From positions 1 to 64,000 of the forward strand of contig CAWJRO010000009.1 of NCBI GenBank assembly GCA_963845285.1: a stretch of DNA of 64,000 nucleotides, written 5' to 3'. The translations under genes and the position numbers were made by a program. How positions within the stretch are numbered: position 1 is the stretch's first letter; each line of letters begins with the position of its first letter. The DNA is from Methanobacterium_C sp963845285. Its GTDB lineage: Archaea > Methanobacteriota > Methanobacteria > Methanobacteriales > Methanobacteriaceae. Below are positions 30,207 through 40,250 of the stretch, piece after piece. The notes beneath the pieces are model-generated. The model had not been told where the DNA came from, searched no databases, and worked only from the letters and a program-made list of their open reading frames with translations.

Positions 30207-30959
30207 TCAGTAAACATCAAAGAAATCCCCAAGCACAACTTTTTTGTTGGTCTGTACGAGTTTTGGGATTTTGCCCATGGTACCTGCTGACTCTCCAACC
30301 ACAACCAGAATTCCATTCATATGTTTTTTGAAGTCATCTGCTCTTCCAAGACAGTTATGAACAGCATCATCATCTGAATCACCCACTGCACTGTTTGCAA
30401 TGGATGTTGCAAGAGCATCTGCAATGCTGGCTTCATCTGCAAAAATTGTGACAGAATCTGCCCTTCCAAAACTTATGGAATGGCCCACAGTACCAGATGA
30501 GGTACATATGCCCATGGGAGTTTTTTCATGTTTTATTTTGAAACCAATTTCTCCTGAAAGAGATGATTCTCCTGCATACAAACCCATTATCACATCTTCA
30601 ATGGTTTTAAGAGCCACATCCCCACCATTATCGACTATAACGTATTTTGAACCGTTTTTGACCATGAAACCCATCGAAAGTTGTGCTATCGTCCCTGCAA
30701 CAGCTGCCATCGGACCAACTTCTGCTTTTTTACTGGCCCTTACCATCATATTCACAATTAAAGGAGCTTCATCCTCTGCTTCAACAATAATAGGATCTAA
30801 ACTCGTTAAAAACTCAGGATGTACTCTTATGTAACTTTTAAGTTCCATTCTTTGTTTCAGGATAAAATTAGGAAGATTATGTTTTTTAAGATCAGTTTTG
30901 AGCAATATGTTGGTTTCTTCAATCTGGATCCTTTCTTTTATAATTCTCAAAGTTGTCAT
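30207..30959 (-). CDS. UPF0280 family protein (ApbE-like fold)
   Basis: 250 residues. It matches the conserved archaeal UPF0280 family: IVNMMVRASKKAEVGPMAAV, YVIVDNGGDVAL, MGICTSSGTVGHSISFGRAD and ADALATSIANSAVG. The family is related to ApbE-type FMN transferases by its T-S-x(n)-D arrangement, but its reaction is not established. ATG 30959 is used; a TTG codon directly before it could also be read. Minus strand, convergent with the methyltransferase. Confidence 0.85.
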   Translation of the reverse strand: MTTLRIIKERIQIEETNILLKTDLKKHNLPNFILKQRMELKSYIRVHPEFLTSLDPIIVEAEDEAPLIVNMMVRASKKAEVGPMAAVAGTIAQLSMGFMVKNGSKYVIVDNGGDVALKTIEDVIMGLYAGESSLSGEIGFKIKHEKTPMGICTSSGTVGHSISFGRADSVTIFADEASIADALATSIANSAVGDSDDDAVHNCLGRADDFKKHMNGILVVVGESAGTMGKIPKLVQTNKKVVLGDFFDVY

Positions 30960-31071
30960 CAAATTTTATCTGTTTCAAGTACATAAAATAATTAGATTAT
31001 AAATAAATAGTAATTGATTAGTATATAAAACTGTAAATCACATCCAAGTGATTAATTATCAGGTGATTAAG

Positions 31072-31689
31072 ATGATGGGAAAAAATGTGAAATCATATCC
31101 AGGAGAAAGAATCCTATTTGAGACAAGACCTCAGTTCATTGTAAGTGTAAAACCTGCTTTAATTAAATTTATAATATTGCTTATAATATTATACTTTTTC
31201 AATTCAATAATGGTCTTGATGGCAGCTCTTCAGGGTTATTTAGTAAGTATGGTCAAGATACCCCTTGTTGAAGCTGTAACAATATTGCTTCTCCTAATTA
31301 TATTGGTGTTATTTTTATGGATAGTATGGGACATTTTATCCTGGAGATCAAGAAGGTACATGATCACAAATAAGAAAGTAGTGGTTCAAAGTGGAATAAT
31401 AAGGAAAGAAAAGGTTTACATGCATTACAATAAAATTCAGGATATTTCAGTGTCTCAAAGTGTTATGGAAAGGATTTTCCGTTCTGGAGATATTAAAATA
31501 TCTGGAGGGCACGAAAACACAATGTTACTTCTTGAGGACACCCCAAATCCGGAAAAAGTTGAGAACATGATAAATGGTATGATTGAAGGGGATGAAGATG
31601 AAATTGAATTTGGAGGTCCTAAAAGCCGTAAAAAGCAACCAAAGAGAAGATCCGTTGCGGAAGAATACGACAAAAAATTTAAAAGGTAG
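31072..31689 (+). CDS. Membrane protein with bacterial PH domain (DUF304/bPH2)
   Basis: 205 residues. Two membrane segments (IKFIILLIILYFFNSIMVLM and VTILLLLIILVLFLWIVW) are followed by a PH-like domain: RRYMITNKKVVVQSGII, NKIQDISVSQSVMERIF and GDIKISGG, then an acidic and finally a basic tail (KSRKKQPKRRS). It is similar to YdbT/YdbS-type proteins of unknown function. ATG 31072 follows AGGTGA at five bases. A GTG eight codons upstream overlaps weaker context. Confidence 0.85.
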   Translation: MMGKNVKSYPGERILFETRPQFIVSVKPALIKFIILLIILYFFNSIMVLMAALQGYLVSMVKIPLVEAVTILLLLIILVLFLWIVWDILSWRSRRYMITNKKVVVQSGIIRKEKVYMHYNKIQDISVSQSVMERIFRSGDIKISGGHENTMLLLEDTPNPEKVENMINGMIEGDEDEIEFGGPKSRKKQPKRRSVAEEYDKKFKR

Positions 31690-31986
31690 TATATGGAACC
31701 AGTTATTAATACAGTTTTGATAAATTCATTACTGAATAGTTTAACCAAAGATTTTGTATAATTTTATAATTCAAATATTCCCAAATATTCCTAGGGCTAT
31801 CTTAGGAATATCATTTTTAGGAATATCCATATAGATTCTCATTAATCTAATAAATAATCTTAGAACATCCTAAATAAAACATCCTAAAACTTATTTAAAA
31901 ATAGAAATATAATGGAAATTATCCTATTTTCCTTGAAATATTTTATAAATTAATTAACAGACCAACGAGAGTTTGGATATGGTACT

Positions 31987-33165
31987 ATGAGTAACTATGA
32001 CATTGCAGTGGTAGGGGCAGGACCTGTAGGATCGACTTTTGCACGGTACATGGCAGAAGAAGGTTTTAAAGTAGGAATAATGGAAAGAAAAAATAAGGTA
32101 GGTGTTCCTTTACAGTGTGCCGGACTTGTAGGGAAGAAGATAAAAAAGTTGAACACTGTGCCTGATGAATTTATATTAAACAGAGTATACGGTGCTTACT
32201 TACATTCTCCATCGGGCACTGTACTTTGTGTTTCCAAAAAAGAACCAGAAGCCTATGTGCTTGACAGAATTGCATACGATAAATTTTTAGCAGAACTTGC
32301 AGTTGACAAAGGAGCAGAATTACTCCTAAATCATAGGGTAGATCATGTGGACATAAAGACAGGGGATATTTATCTTAAAAATCATGAAAATAAGAAGATA
32401 TCAGCTGATGTAATTGTTGGGGCTGATGGTTACGCATCTTCTGTTTCAAATGAATTGAACCCCCCATCAAAAACAGTTCAAGCTGCCCAATATCTTGTTG
32501 ACACGGGTGTTGATGTTTTTGACAGGGATTATGTTCATTTATATGTAGATTCAAGGATATCTCCAGGATTTCTTTGGATAATTCCAGTATCTGATTCCAG
32601 AGTAAGGATAGGTCTTTTTGCAGAATCCAGTTATCAAGACCTAACAAAGATTTTGAATGAATTTTTAGGTAGTGATGAAAAGTTTAAGGATGCTTTGATT
32701 CTTAAAAAATATCAGGGATTTATACCAGTTTATGATCCAAAAAAAAAGATATTTAAAGACAGATCTATAATTCTGGGAGATGCAGCATCCCAGGTAAAAC
32801 CCACAACTGGTGGAGGTCTTATAATGGGATTCCAATGTGCCAAAATAGCTGCTGCTGCTGCGTCAAATGCTCTTCACTCTCAAAATATTCAACTTCTTGG
32901 AGATTATAAGAAAGAATACATGAAAGAATACAAAAGTGAGCTTAGAATGCAGCTCGAAATTCAAAAGATATTTGGATCAATGACCAACGAAGATCTCGAT
33001 AAAATGTTTTTAAAACTTAAAGAGGGTGGTGCTGAGGCCATGATATCCAAATATGGAGATATGGATACTCAATCTCCTTTAATAAAAGAAATGCTTAAAA
33101 GTGGACTTCTTTTTTCTATTTTACCAGGGATGCTATCAAGGAGGATATCAAATTTATGGAAATAA
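31987..33165 (+). CDS. Geranylgeranyl reductase family FAD enzyme
   Basis: 392 residues; FAD-dependent reductase that saturates isoprenoid chains of archaeal ether lipids (digeranylgeranylglycerophospholipid reductase group). Motifs: DIAVVGAGPVGSTFARYMAE (FAD), PLQCAGLVG (substrate-binding PxxYxWxFP-like region is less clear), ADVIVGADGYASSV and IILGDAASQVKPTTGGGLIM. Methanobacteriales carry more than one paralogue, so the precise substrate is uncertain. Its last 10 bases overlap the start of the tRNA methyltransferase, so the two genes are coupled. Confidence 0.88.
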   Translation: MSNYDIAVVGAGPVGSTFARYMAEEGFKVGIMERKNKVGVPLQCAGLVGKKIKKLNTVPDEFILNRVYGAYLHSPSGTVLCVSKKEPEAYVLDRIAYDKFLAELAVDKGAELLLNHRVDHVDIKTGDIYLKNHENKKISADVIVGADGYASSVSNELNPPSKTVQAAQYLVDTGVDVFDRDYVHLYVDSRISPGFLWIIPVSDSRVRIGLFAESSYQDLTKILNEFLGSDEKFKDALILKKYQGFIPVYDPKKKIFKDRSIILGDAASQVKPTTGGGLIMGFQCAKIAAAAASNALHSQNIQLLGDYKKEYMKEYKSELRMQLEIQKIFGSMTNEDLDKMFLKLKEGGAEAMISKYGDMDTQSPLIKEMLKSGLLFSILPGMLSRRISNLWK

Positions 33166-34190
33166 TCATGATAATGTCCCAGGAACACACAACTCTTCCA
33201 AAAGCAGAGGTTGAATCTGTTTTAGTGGCTGAAAATATACCATTTGTGGTAAAAGATGAATATGATGGGATTTTGATCCTTGATATTCCTGACGAGTACT
33301 TCAAATCAATTGAAAATGTTGGAAGACGTCTTTCATACGTGCATGAAGTGTGCAAACTATTATTTGAAACAGATAAAACTAATTTAATCCCCCAAATCAA
33401 ATTATACTCATGGGATGATGTTGTAACAAAGGATTATGCTGTAAGGATTAAAAGAATGAATAAAGACCAGAAGTTCAACACCACAGAACTTGAATGGGAG
33501 ATTGGTGGTGTGATAAAGGATAGGGTTCATGCGGGGATAAATGTAAACCTCAAGGATCCTTCAACATTTTTGAGGTTGATATTTATCAATGGAAAGGTTT
33601 TTGTCTGTGAAAGATTGGTTAAAGTGGCTAAAAAACACTTTTATGACCTTAAACCGCATAAAAGGCCATTCTTCTACCCTGGATCCATGAGCCCCAAACT
33701 TGCACGGTGCATGGTGAACCTTACCCTAATTGGGAAGGGAGATAAGGTTCTTGACCCCTTCTGCGGAACAGGGGGCATCCTTATAGAAGCTGGAATAATA
33801 GGTGTCAGTGTTGTTGGGACAGATATAGATTCTAGAATGGTGAGGGGCACGATAAAAAACCTCAAATTCTGTGGAATTAAAGATTATGAAGTTTTCCAAT
33901 CGGATGCAAGGCAGATAGAACTTCCTTATAAAGTGGACGCAATTATAACAGATCCTCCATATGGTATTTCTGCATCAACGGGTGGAGAAGAGAGTGTGAA
34001 GCTTTACGGCCAAGCATTGGTTTCAATGCATGATCTAATAAAGGATGAGGGACTTTTGTGTATGGCAACACCTCATTACATGGATATCACGGAAATAATT
34101 AAGGACACAAACTTTGAAATAGTACAACAACACCATATAAGAATGCATAAAAGCTTAACAAGAGTAATATCCGTTTTAAAGAAGAGTTAA
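33156..34190 (+). CDS. trmG10: tRNA (guanine(10)-N2)-dimethyltransferase
   Basis: 344 residues, Trm11/Trm-G10 type. An N-terminal THUMP-like region (to about residue 150) is followed by a Rossmann methyltransferase domain with KVLDPFCGTGGILIEAG (SAM motif I), VGTDIDSRMVRGT and AIITDPPYGISAS (motif IV, N-methylation catalytic D-P-P-Y). FFYPGSMSPKLARCMVNL precedes it, as in the family. Methylates G10 of tRNAs. ATG 33156 overlaps the reductase stop, with GGAGG 15 bases upstream; an ATG at 33174 is possible. Confidence 0.9.
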   Translation: MEIIMIMSQEHTTLPKAEVESVLVAENIPFVVKDEYDGILILDIPDEYFKSIENVGRRLSYVHEVCKLLFETDKTNLIPQIKLYSWDDVVTKDYAVRIKRMNKDQKFNTTELEWEIGGVIKDRVHAGINVNLKDPSTFLRLIFINGKVFVCERLVKVAKKHFYDLKPHKRPFFYPGSMSPKLARCMVNLTLIGKGDKVLDPFCGTGGILIEAGIIGVSVVGTDIDSRMVRGTIKNLKFCGIKDYEVFQSDARQIELPYKVDAIITDPPYGISASTGGEESVKLYGQALVSMHDLIKDEGLLCMATPHYMDITEIIKDTNFEIVQQHHIRMHKSLTRVISVLKKS

Positions 34191-34520
34191 ACAAAACTTT
34201 AAAATTTTTCTAATTTTTGGATTAATATTTTATTATAATACTTTTAATAAATATTAGAAAGTAACTTTAAAAAGTTAAAAACTAATTATAAATTATTTAA
34301 AAAAATTATTGAAATTAATTAACCTAGACCTAAAATTAACCTAACATCCAATTAATGATGTTTGATGGGATTCAATGAAATAGATCTTAAAAATCAATAG
34401 AAAATATTGATACATCTAAAATTCAAAAAAATGAATCTCAAAGATTAACTCAACTTTACTAAAAAATTTCATTTAAATTCACTTAAAAAAAGAATAAAAA
34501 AGAAGTAGAAGGGGAATCTT
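34191..34520 (+). other. AT-rich gap
   Basis: 330 bases of A/T-rich DNA between the tRNA methyltransferase and the synthase gene. Near the right end an AAGGGGAAT ribosome site serves TTG 34521. No coding motif or strong hairpin is seen. Confidence 0.4.
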
Positions 34521-36023
34521 TTGGACGTTAAAATATTTGATACAACACTTAGAGATGGAGAACAAACCCCTGGAGTCTCATTAACCCCAGATCAGAAGTT
34601 AAGGATGGCAATAAAACTTGATGAACTTGGAGTAAATGTAATCGAGGCAGGTTCGGCCATAACATCCAAAGGAGAGCGACAGGGAATAAAAAATATAGTT
34701 TCAGAAGGACTTAATGCTGAAATATGCAGTTTTGCAAGGGCTGTTAAAGTTGATATTGATGCAGCTTTGGACTGTGGAGTTGACAGTGTTCATCTGGTTG
34801 TTCCAACATCAGATCTCCACATAAAATATAAGCTTCGGAAAACAAGGGAAGATGTGAAGCAATTTGCAATTGATTCCACTGAATATGCAGTAGATCATGG
34901 TTTACTAGTTGAATTATCTGCAGAAGATTCAACAAGGACTGAATTTGGATTTTTAAAGGAAGTATTTCAGGCAGGGATAGATGCTGGAGCTACGAGGCTA
35001 TGTGCATGTGACACAGTTGGAATGCTCACCCCTGAAAAGGCTTATAAATTTTACGGTGATTTAACAGAACTTGGAGTACCTTTAAGCGCCCACTGTCACA
35101 ACGACTTTGGGCTTGCAGTTGCAAACACCCTTGCAGGTTTAAGGGCTGGTGCAAGTCAGGCCCATGTCACAGTAAACGGTATAGGTGAACGTGCAGGTAA
35201 CGCATCCCTTGAAGAACTTGTTGTGGCACTTTACTCACTCTACAATGTGAAAACAAATATTAACATGGGAATGCTTTATGAGACATCGAAAAGCGTTGCA
35301 AGAATGACAGGTATTTATCTTCAACCCAATAAAGCCATAGTCGGAGAAAATGCATTTGCCCATGAATCAGGCATACATGCAGATGGAGTTATAAAAAAAG
35401 CCGAAACTTATGAGCCAATAACTCCCGAATTAGTTGGCCACAAACGTAGATTTGTCCTGGGAAAACATGTGGGTTCCCACATTATAAGAGAAAGGATCAA
35501 AGAGATGGGCCTTCGTGTAGATGATGTACGTTTCAATCAGATATTCTCTAGAATAAAGGCCCTTGGAGATATGGGGAAATGCGTTACAGATGTTGACCTT
35601 CAGGCAATTGCAGATGACGTAATGGGAATTCTGCCAGAAAAGCCAGTTGAACTTGATGAGCTTACCATTGTTTCAGGAAACAAGGTTACACCAACAGCAT
35701 CGGTAAAACTCAGAATAGATGATATGGGTAAACTCGAAGCAGGAGTAGGTGTTGGACCGGTTGATGCAGCTATTGTGGCCATAAAAAAGACTATGAAAGA
35801 TGTTGTAGATATAGAACTTGAAGAATATCATGTTGACGCAATAACTGGTGGTACTGATGCGTTGATTGATGTAGTTGTTAAGTTACGTAACGGGGACCGT
35901 ATAGTAAGTGCCAGAAGTACCCAGCCGGATATTATCATGGCCAGTGTGGAGGCAGTTTTAAGTGGAATAAACAAAATACTGAGCGATAAAAAGATGAGGG
36001 AAGCTGAAAATCCTGAAATTTAA
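34521..36023 (+). CDS. (R)-citramalate synthase / 2-isopropylmalate synthase family
   Basis: 500 residues of the Claisen-condensing LeuA/CimA/homocitrate synthase group. Catalytic TIM barrel: FDTTLRDGEQTPGVSLTPDQ, metal-site SAHCHNDFGLAVANTL and NGIGERAGNASLEELV. A C-terminal LeuA allosteric domain from about residue 380 (LDELTIVSGNKVTPTASV) points to end-product feedback. Acetyl-CoA is condensed with pyruvate (isoleucine route), 2-oxoisovalerate (leucine) or 2-oxoglutarate. The allosteric domain favours the first two; motifs alone do not settle which. Start TTG 34521 follows AAGGGG. Confidence 0.9.
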   Translation: MDVKIFDTTLRDGEQTPGVSLTPDQKLRMAIKLDELGVNVIEAGSAITSKGERQGIKNIVSEGLNAEICSFARAVKVDIDAALDCGVDSVHLVVPTSDLHIKYKLRKTREDVKQFAIDSTEYAVDHGLLVELSAEDSTRTEFGFLKEVFQAGIDAGATRLCACDTVGMLTPEKAYKFYGDLTELGVPLSAHCHNDFGLAVANTLAGLRAGASQAHVTVNGIGERAGNASLEELVVALYSLYNVKTNINMGMLYETSKSVARMTGIYLQPNKAIVGENAFAHESGIHADGVIKKAETYEPITPELVGHKRRFVLGKHVGSHIIRERIKEMGLRVDDVRFNQIFSRIKALGDMGKCVTDVDLQAIADDVMGILPEKPVELDELTIVSGNKVTPTASVKLRIDDMGKLEAGVGVGPVDAAIVAIKKTMKDVVDIELEEYHVDAITGGTDALIDVVVKLRNGDRIVSARSTQPDIIMASVEAVLSGINKILSDKKMREAENPEI

Positions 36024-36436
36024 CTGGATTTTTATTTATTAGAATTCTTCTAGGTTTATTTGATGTTTCCTTTACATTTTTGCAGTGTAAACTTCATTTT
36101 TACACTTTTCACACTTTTCACACTTTTCACAGGCACATTTAATTTACACTTTTATGAGGTTAGTTCATTTAAAAGAGGTTAGTTTATTTAAAAGAGGTTA
36201 GTTTATTTAAAAGAGGTTAGTTTATTTAAAAGTTTAAAAAATATTGCAACGTAATCTTTAATTTAAGTTTAAAACGGTTGGATACAGTTATTAAGGTTCC
36301 ATTCCATTTTTAGTCATTTTTGAGATAATTTTTGCAATTTCTCTATTTTTCAAGGGAGTTGTAAGAGTTTACGCGTATTTTGGATAAAAAAACGCCAGAG
36401 AATCAATATTTTATTTTCTATTAAGGAGAAATTCCG
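36024..36436 (+). repeat. Intergenic stretch with four 19-bp and three 9-bp tandem repeats
   Basis: GAGGTTAGTTTATTTAAAA is repeated four times at 36156-36231, the first with one change. Just before it ACACTTTTC repeats three times near 36102-36130. The rest is AT-rich leader, and the last bases hold the AAGGAG site of the next gene. The arrays look like replication slippage; a regulatory role is not excluded. Confidence 0.85.
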
Positions 36437-36958
36437 ATGAATCAAAGTCAGATGAGCAGTAAAATTACTGATAAAATTCAAATTGCAGGATTTGAGGCGA
36501 ATATAACAGATTTTAGCGAAGTAATGGGAAAGATAAGTAGGATAAACAGTGATTGTGTCGTGCAGATCATGGATGCCAATGGAATTGCTGGCAGAAAACA
36601 TGCTATGCACGCTGCCATCCATGCGGTAAATGCCTTTCAAAGAAATGAAAACATTGCAAAGGACCTCGGACTTGAAATATGTGTTAGGGCCTCAGCTCAA
36701 AGGCAGATATCTCGTGCTTTAGATATTCTGGGCATAAAAGAAGGGAAAATGAACATTTGTGCAGTTGCTGTTGGCTGTGATAAACGGGTTATGGTCAAAT
36801 TAAGAGAATTTTTAGGTGAAAGGGATGATAAAGTCCTTGAACCAGATGAGAAAGTATTGAAAAAGATGTATAACATTTCAGATATGGAATTGGAAACAGT
36901 TGGCAGTATTGAGAAACTTTTGATGGAGAAAACATCTCTTCTAATACTTGAAAAATGA
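36437..36958 (+). CDS. cgi121: KEOPS complex subunit Cgi121
   Basis: 173 residues. KEOPS installs the N6-threonylcarbamoyl group at A37 of tRNAs; Cgi121 binds the tRNA 3' end and activates the Bud32 kinase subunit. Matching text includes VQIMDANGIAGRKHAMHAAI, HAVNAFQRNENIAKDLGLE, VRASAQRQISRALDILGIK and the C-terminal helix. Length is normal for archaea. AAGGAG precedes ATG 36437. The other KEOPS genes are not in the window. Confidence 0.9.
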   Translation: MNQSQMSSKITDKIQIAGFEANITDFSEVMGKISRINSDCVVQIMDANGIAGRKHAMHAAIHAVNAFQRNENIAKDLGLEICVRASAQRQISRALDILGIKEGKMNICAVAVGCDKRVMVKLREFLGERDDKVLEPDEKVLKKMYNISDMELETVGSIEKLLMEKTSLLILEK

Positions 36959-37007
36959 AGGTGAATAAGATTTGAGGGGAATGAGATTTAAATAGGGGGA
37001 ATGAAGT

Positions 37008-38063
37008 TTAAATATCTTTAATAATCTGAATGATTTCCTTCAGATTTTTGTGTCCTAAACATTTTACATCAAGATTTTTTATTTCTACACAAACGGCATC
37101 TGCCATTATCCGTTCATAACGAGGACAAACTGTTACTATGCTTCCTCCATGAACTTTTAACCTTTTTCTAAGTTCATAACCTGTTTTTTTAGGGTTATTC
37201 GTTGCTATAGCTAGGTTAATTCCTCTTTTATCCGCATGTAAAACAGTTTTAGATTCCTTCAGATCTTTTTTTAATAAATCATTTTCCACTAATTCATGTT
37301 TTATTAAATCCGTTTCCAGATCCAACTCTTTTTTTAGATTTTTTTTTAAAAATTTGCAGGCTTCCAGAGTTTTTGACAGAACATTTGGGGCATTTTTTAT
37401 CTCCTGAGATATGCCTGCACATGTTACAGGATCTGCTTTTAATGTTTTTAAAATGTTTTTAGAGTTGTCCAAGATTTTGTTATCGTTTGTTGATATGAAT
37501 CCACCCGATCCAACGTTTACAGTCTTTGGAGCTCCTGTTGATGCCACTATAACGTGTGAATGCTTACCATTTGCAAGCTCTCCAGTTTTATCCCCCACAG
37601 ACCCTGAGGCATCTTCAATTAGGGTGACTCCAGAATCATCGCAAACTTCGTAAATTTCTTTTACAGACTGTTCAGCAGCATAACCTGCAAAACTCGTAAT
37701 AAAAAGAGCTTCAGGACTGTTATTTTTGATTGAATTTGTCAAAATATCTGTATTGATAATTCCAAGTTCTGTGGATACTTCTATCGTTTCAATGCCAAGA
37801 AATTCTGCCATTTTTTTGAATCCAGTCCATCCTCCCTGGTCTGGTATCAAAATTTTGCCCTTGAATGTACTCATAACAGCGAGTATGGCTGAATTGCCAC
37901 TGTTTACAATTTTAGCATGATCATGGTCTGTTATATTTGTTATGCCATTTTCTGCAGCTGTTATTTCATCATATCGGCCGCCGGGCATGTGTTTAAGGTT
38001 CATGGCGGCTCTGCACATGGCTTCTCTTGTATTTTTTGATGGTCTTCTGTAGAACAAATCCAT
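37008..38063 (-). CDS. PLP-dependent enzyme, DegT/SelA-like fold type I
   Basis: 351 residues. Features of a fold-type I aminotransferase-like enzyme: KHMPGGRYDEI near the start, VNSGNSAILAVMSTF, VTLIEDASGSVGD (PLP-ring Asp) and VASTGAPKTVNVGSGGFIS with the PLP lysine. The architecture resembles the archaeal MJ0158-like/DegT group, whose reactions are mostly undefined. It lacks a glycosylation-gene neighbourhood that would support an aminosugar role. A Lys/Asp/Leu-rich linker (about residues 245-275) separates the large and C-terminal parts. Convergent with cgi121. Confidence 0.75.
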   Translation of the reverse strand: MDLFYRRPSKNTREAMCRAAMNLKHMPGGRYDEITAAENGITNITDHDHAKIVNSGNSAILAVMSTFKGKILIPDQGGWTGFKKMAEFLGIETIEVSTELGIINTDILTNSIKNNSPEALFITSFAGYAAEQSVKEIYEVCDDSGVTLIEDASGSVGDKTGELANGKHSHVIVASTGAPKTVNVGSGGFISTNDNKILDNSKNILKTLKADPVTCAGISQEIKNAPNVLSKTLEACKFLKKNLKKELDLETDLIKHELVENDLLKKDLKESKTVLHADKRGINLAIATNNPKKTGYELRKRLKVHGGSIVTVCPRYERIMADAVCVEIKNLDVKCLGHKNLKEIIQIIKDI

Positions 38064-38167
38064 TTTTTCACTCTTAAACTGTCTGATCTTAGAACTATTT
38101 GATTATATTGTATTGATTTGTATATGGGTTTGTTAACTATTTTTAATTAATTTTTTTTATCAATTCT

Positions 38168-39349
38168 TTATTTAATACTTTGTTCTGGGATAAAACTGTC
38201 TAATGTTGTCTGTCTAGATTGTAAAAGTTCTTTTAGAAGTGTACTCTGTTCCACGAATCTTTTCATTGGTAACCTCAACTTCAATGAAATATAATCAAGA
38301 GCTGTCTTCATATCTTCAAACTCTCTTGGGGGTTGATTCATGGCATTTCGAACGTTTTCTCTTACATTAAACACTCCAAGTGGCACGTAACCATTGTAAG
38401 CTTCTCTAAGTACGATGGCGCCAGCCTGTACTTTTTCCTGGGCCAGCGCCTCAAGTATGGCCATTTTACACGTGTAGTAACAGCCTCCAACCGTTGAGTA
38501 ACCCTTTTTACCGGCGTTTGATTCACTGTCTGAGAATATCAATTCTTCATTACCCATCACCCTTAAAAATGCTTCCATCCATTCATACTGCCATTCTGTT
38601 GGCATTAAAAGTACCGTGTAATAATTATTGAGGCTTTTGAATTCATAGACGCGGTGAACATCTAAAATATCATATTGTCTGACATCCCGAAGCAAGATAT
38701 CAGCTATAATGCTATCACAAGCTGTAATTGACCATCTTGTGGGTACAAGCCGCCTCCTTTTTCCAACACCCATTGCGCCAACAGAAAATGCTTTCTGCAT
38801 GTTGGAAAATGGAACTCCCTTGTTGTGAAGGTTGATCAATGCATCAGCAGCCCTTAAATCATTGTCATAAAACACCTTCTCCAGCTGATGGTCCCATTTT
38901 ACATTTTCTATGTCGAACTTTTGAATAATTGCACTGGGACCATGGGGTGCATGTTCATCACTGAATGACTGTCCCCGAGGTTTGTTCCCAAATTCAGCTT
39001 CACTTCCTATTGATTTGGATGCAAGAGATATGTCTTGAAGTTTCTCCACAAAACCGTTTTCAAGGTCTCTTATTCCCACCTGCTGCTTACCTCTCACAAG
39101 ACTCATTCTATATCCTATTATCTCGTTTTGTGTTTTTTCTTGGGGGATCCATGACTCTGGCATGTCCATTATTGTTGTATCACCCTGTAAAGGTGCGATC
39201 ATCGGTCCCGCGTAGACTTTGGGATAGTTCCAGCTTCCTATAAAAACAGATGGTGGTGTGCTGCCTTCAAGTTCCTTTCCCACATCCACAGATTGCATTT
39301 TTATCTTAGACGTCAACTTTTTGAGGTAAGCTGTCTTGCCGTTTATCAT
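38168..39349 (-). CDS. nreA: NreA-type DNA repair protein with PCNA-binding tail
   Basis: 393 residues from ATG 39349, preceded by GGGAG; an in-frame TTG six codons upstream lacks a site. Archaeal Nre family, genetically linked to repair of mitomycin C damage in Haloferax. Conserved text includes VFIGSWNYPKVYAGPM, GDTTIMDMPESW, KRRRLVPTRWSITACDS, VHRVYEFKSLNNYY and STVGGCYYTCKMAILEAL. The C-terminus QTTLDSFIPEQ carries a PIP box (Q-x2-L-x2-F) for PCNA binding, as in described Nre proteins. The N-terminal Cys-rich zinc motif of NreA-type proteins is absent, as in NreB-like members, so the A/B subclass is uncertain. Confidence 0.88.
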   Translation of the reverse strand: MINGKTAYLKKLTSKIKMQSVDVGKELEGSTPPSVFIGSWNYPKVYAGPMIAPLQGDTTIMDMPESWIPQEKTQNEIIGYRMSLVRGKQQVGIRDLENGFVEKLQDISLASKSIGSEAEFGNKPRGQSFSDEHAPHGPSAIIQKFDIENVKWDHQLEKVFYDNDLRAADALINLHNKGVPFSNMQKAFSVGAMGVGKRRRLVPTRWSITACDSIIADILLRDVRQYDILDVHRVYEFKSLNNYYTVLLMPTEWQYEWMEAFLRVMGNEELIFSDSESNAGKKGYSTVGGCYYTCKMAILEALAQEKVQAGAIVLREAYNGYVPLGVFNVRENVRNAMNQPPREFEDMKTALDYISLKLRLPMKRFVEQSTLLKELLQSRQTTLDSFIPEQSIK

Positions 39350-39582
39350 TTTACTCCCATATTTCAAATAATTTTAATTTATTTAATCCTTAGTCCAACT
39401 TCAAGTCCAATATTCTCTAGGTTAATTCAAACTAACATTCAAGTTCTTTATATTATTTATGTTCAATTTTATTCAATAAAAAATTAGCGAGAAGAGATGA
39501 TGTTAAGTAGAATAATACATTTTTCAATGATTATTTCAAAGAAATAGATATGAAATTAAAGCTCATTAAAAGGCTTATTAAT

Positions 39583-39978
39583 TTATCTTTCAACGAATTT
39601 TAATGATGTAGAATTCATGCAGTAACGTTTACCTGTGGGGAGTGGACCGTCATCGAACACATGACCCAGGTGGGCATGGCAACGGGCGCAGAGTGCTTCA
39701 TTTCGAGTCATAAGAAGACTTTTATCAACCTCGGTTATTATGTTTTCGTTTGCAATAGGTGCCCAAAAGCTCGGCCACCCTGTCCCAGAGTCAAACTTTG
39801 TTTTTGAATCAAAAAGATCGGTGCCGCAGCATACACATTTGTAAATACCATCATCATGACAGTTGTGGTACTTGCCTGTGAAAGCCACTTCTGTACCTTT
39901 TTCTCTTGCAACCCTGTAAACTTGAGGATTTAAAATCATTTTCCATTCTGAAAGTGGTTTTTCTATTTTATCCACCAT
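39583..39978 (-). CDS. msrB: Peptide-methionine (R)-S-oxide reductase MsrB
   Basis: 131 residues from ATG 39978, which follows AGGAAAGGT; a frame extension of 20 codons upstream (to 40038) has no proper site and adds no conserved text. Reduces methionine-R-sulfoxide in proteins. Zinc ligands CVCCGTDLF and CARCHAHLGHVF, core KFDSGTGWPSFW, catalytic cysteine in RYCMNSTSL. A normal one-domain MsrB; no msrA is next to it. Confidence 0.93.
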   Translation of the reverse strand: MVDKIEKPLSEWKMILNPQVYRVAREKGTEVAFTGKYHNCHDDGIYKCVCCGTDLFDSKTKFDSGTGWPSFWAPIANENIITEVDKSLLMTRNEALCARCHAHLGHVFDDGPLPTGKRYCMNSTSLKFVER

Positions 39979-40250
39979 TTCTACCTTTCCTGTTTTATAA
40001 AAATAAATTGGTACTTTTTCAGATTTGTTGATTGTCATCCCCCCGAAGTTTCATTAATTTCATTAATATTATTATATTTTATACAGATATTACAATAAAT
40101 AATTTTTAATTTTAAGATTCTGTCACTATTTCAATTAATCCTTTTAAATAAATTAAAACTCTTATAAATGATATAAACTTAATGAAACTGAAATTAAGAG
40201 TAATTAAATTTATTATTTATATTAAGATCAAATTGTTGGAGTGAAAAAAT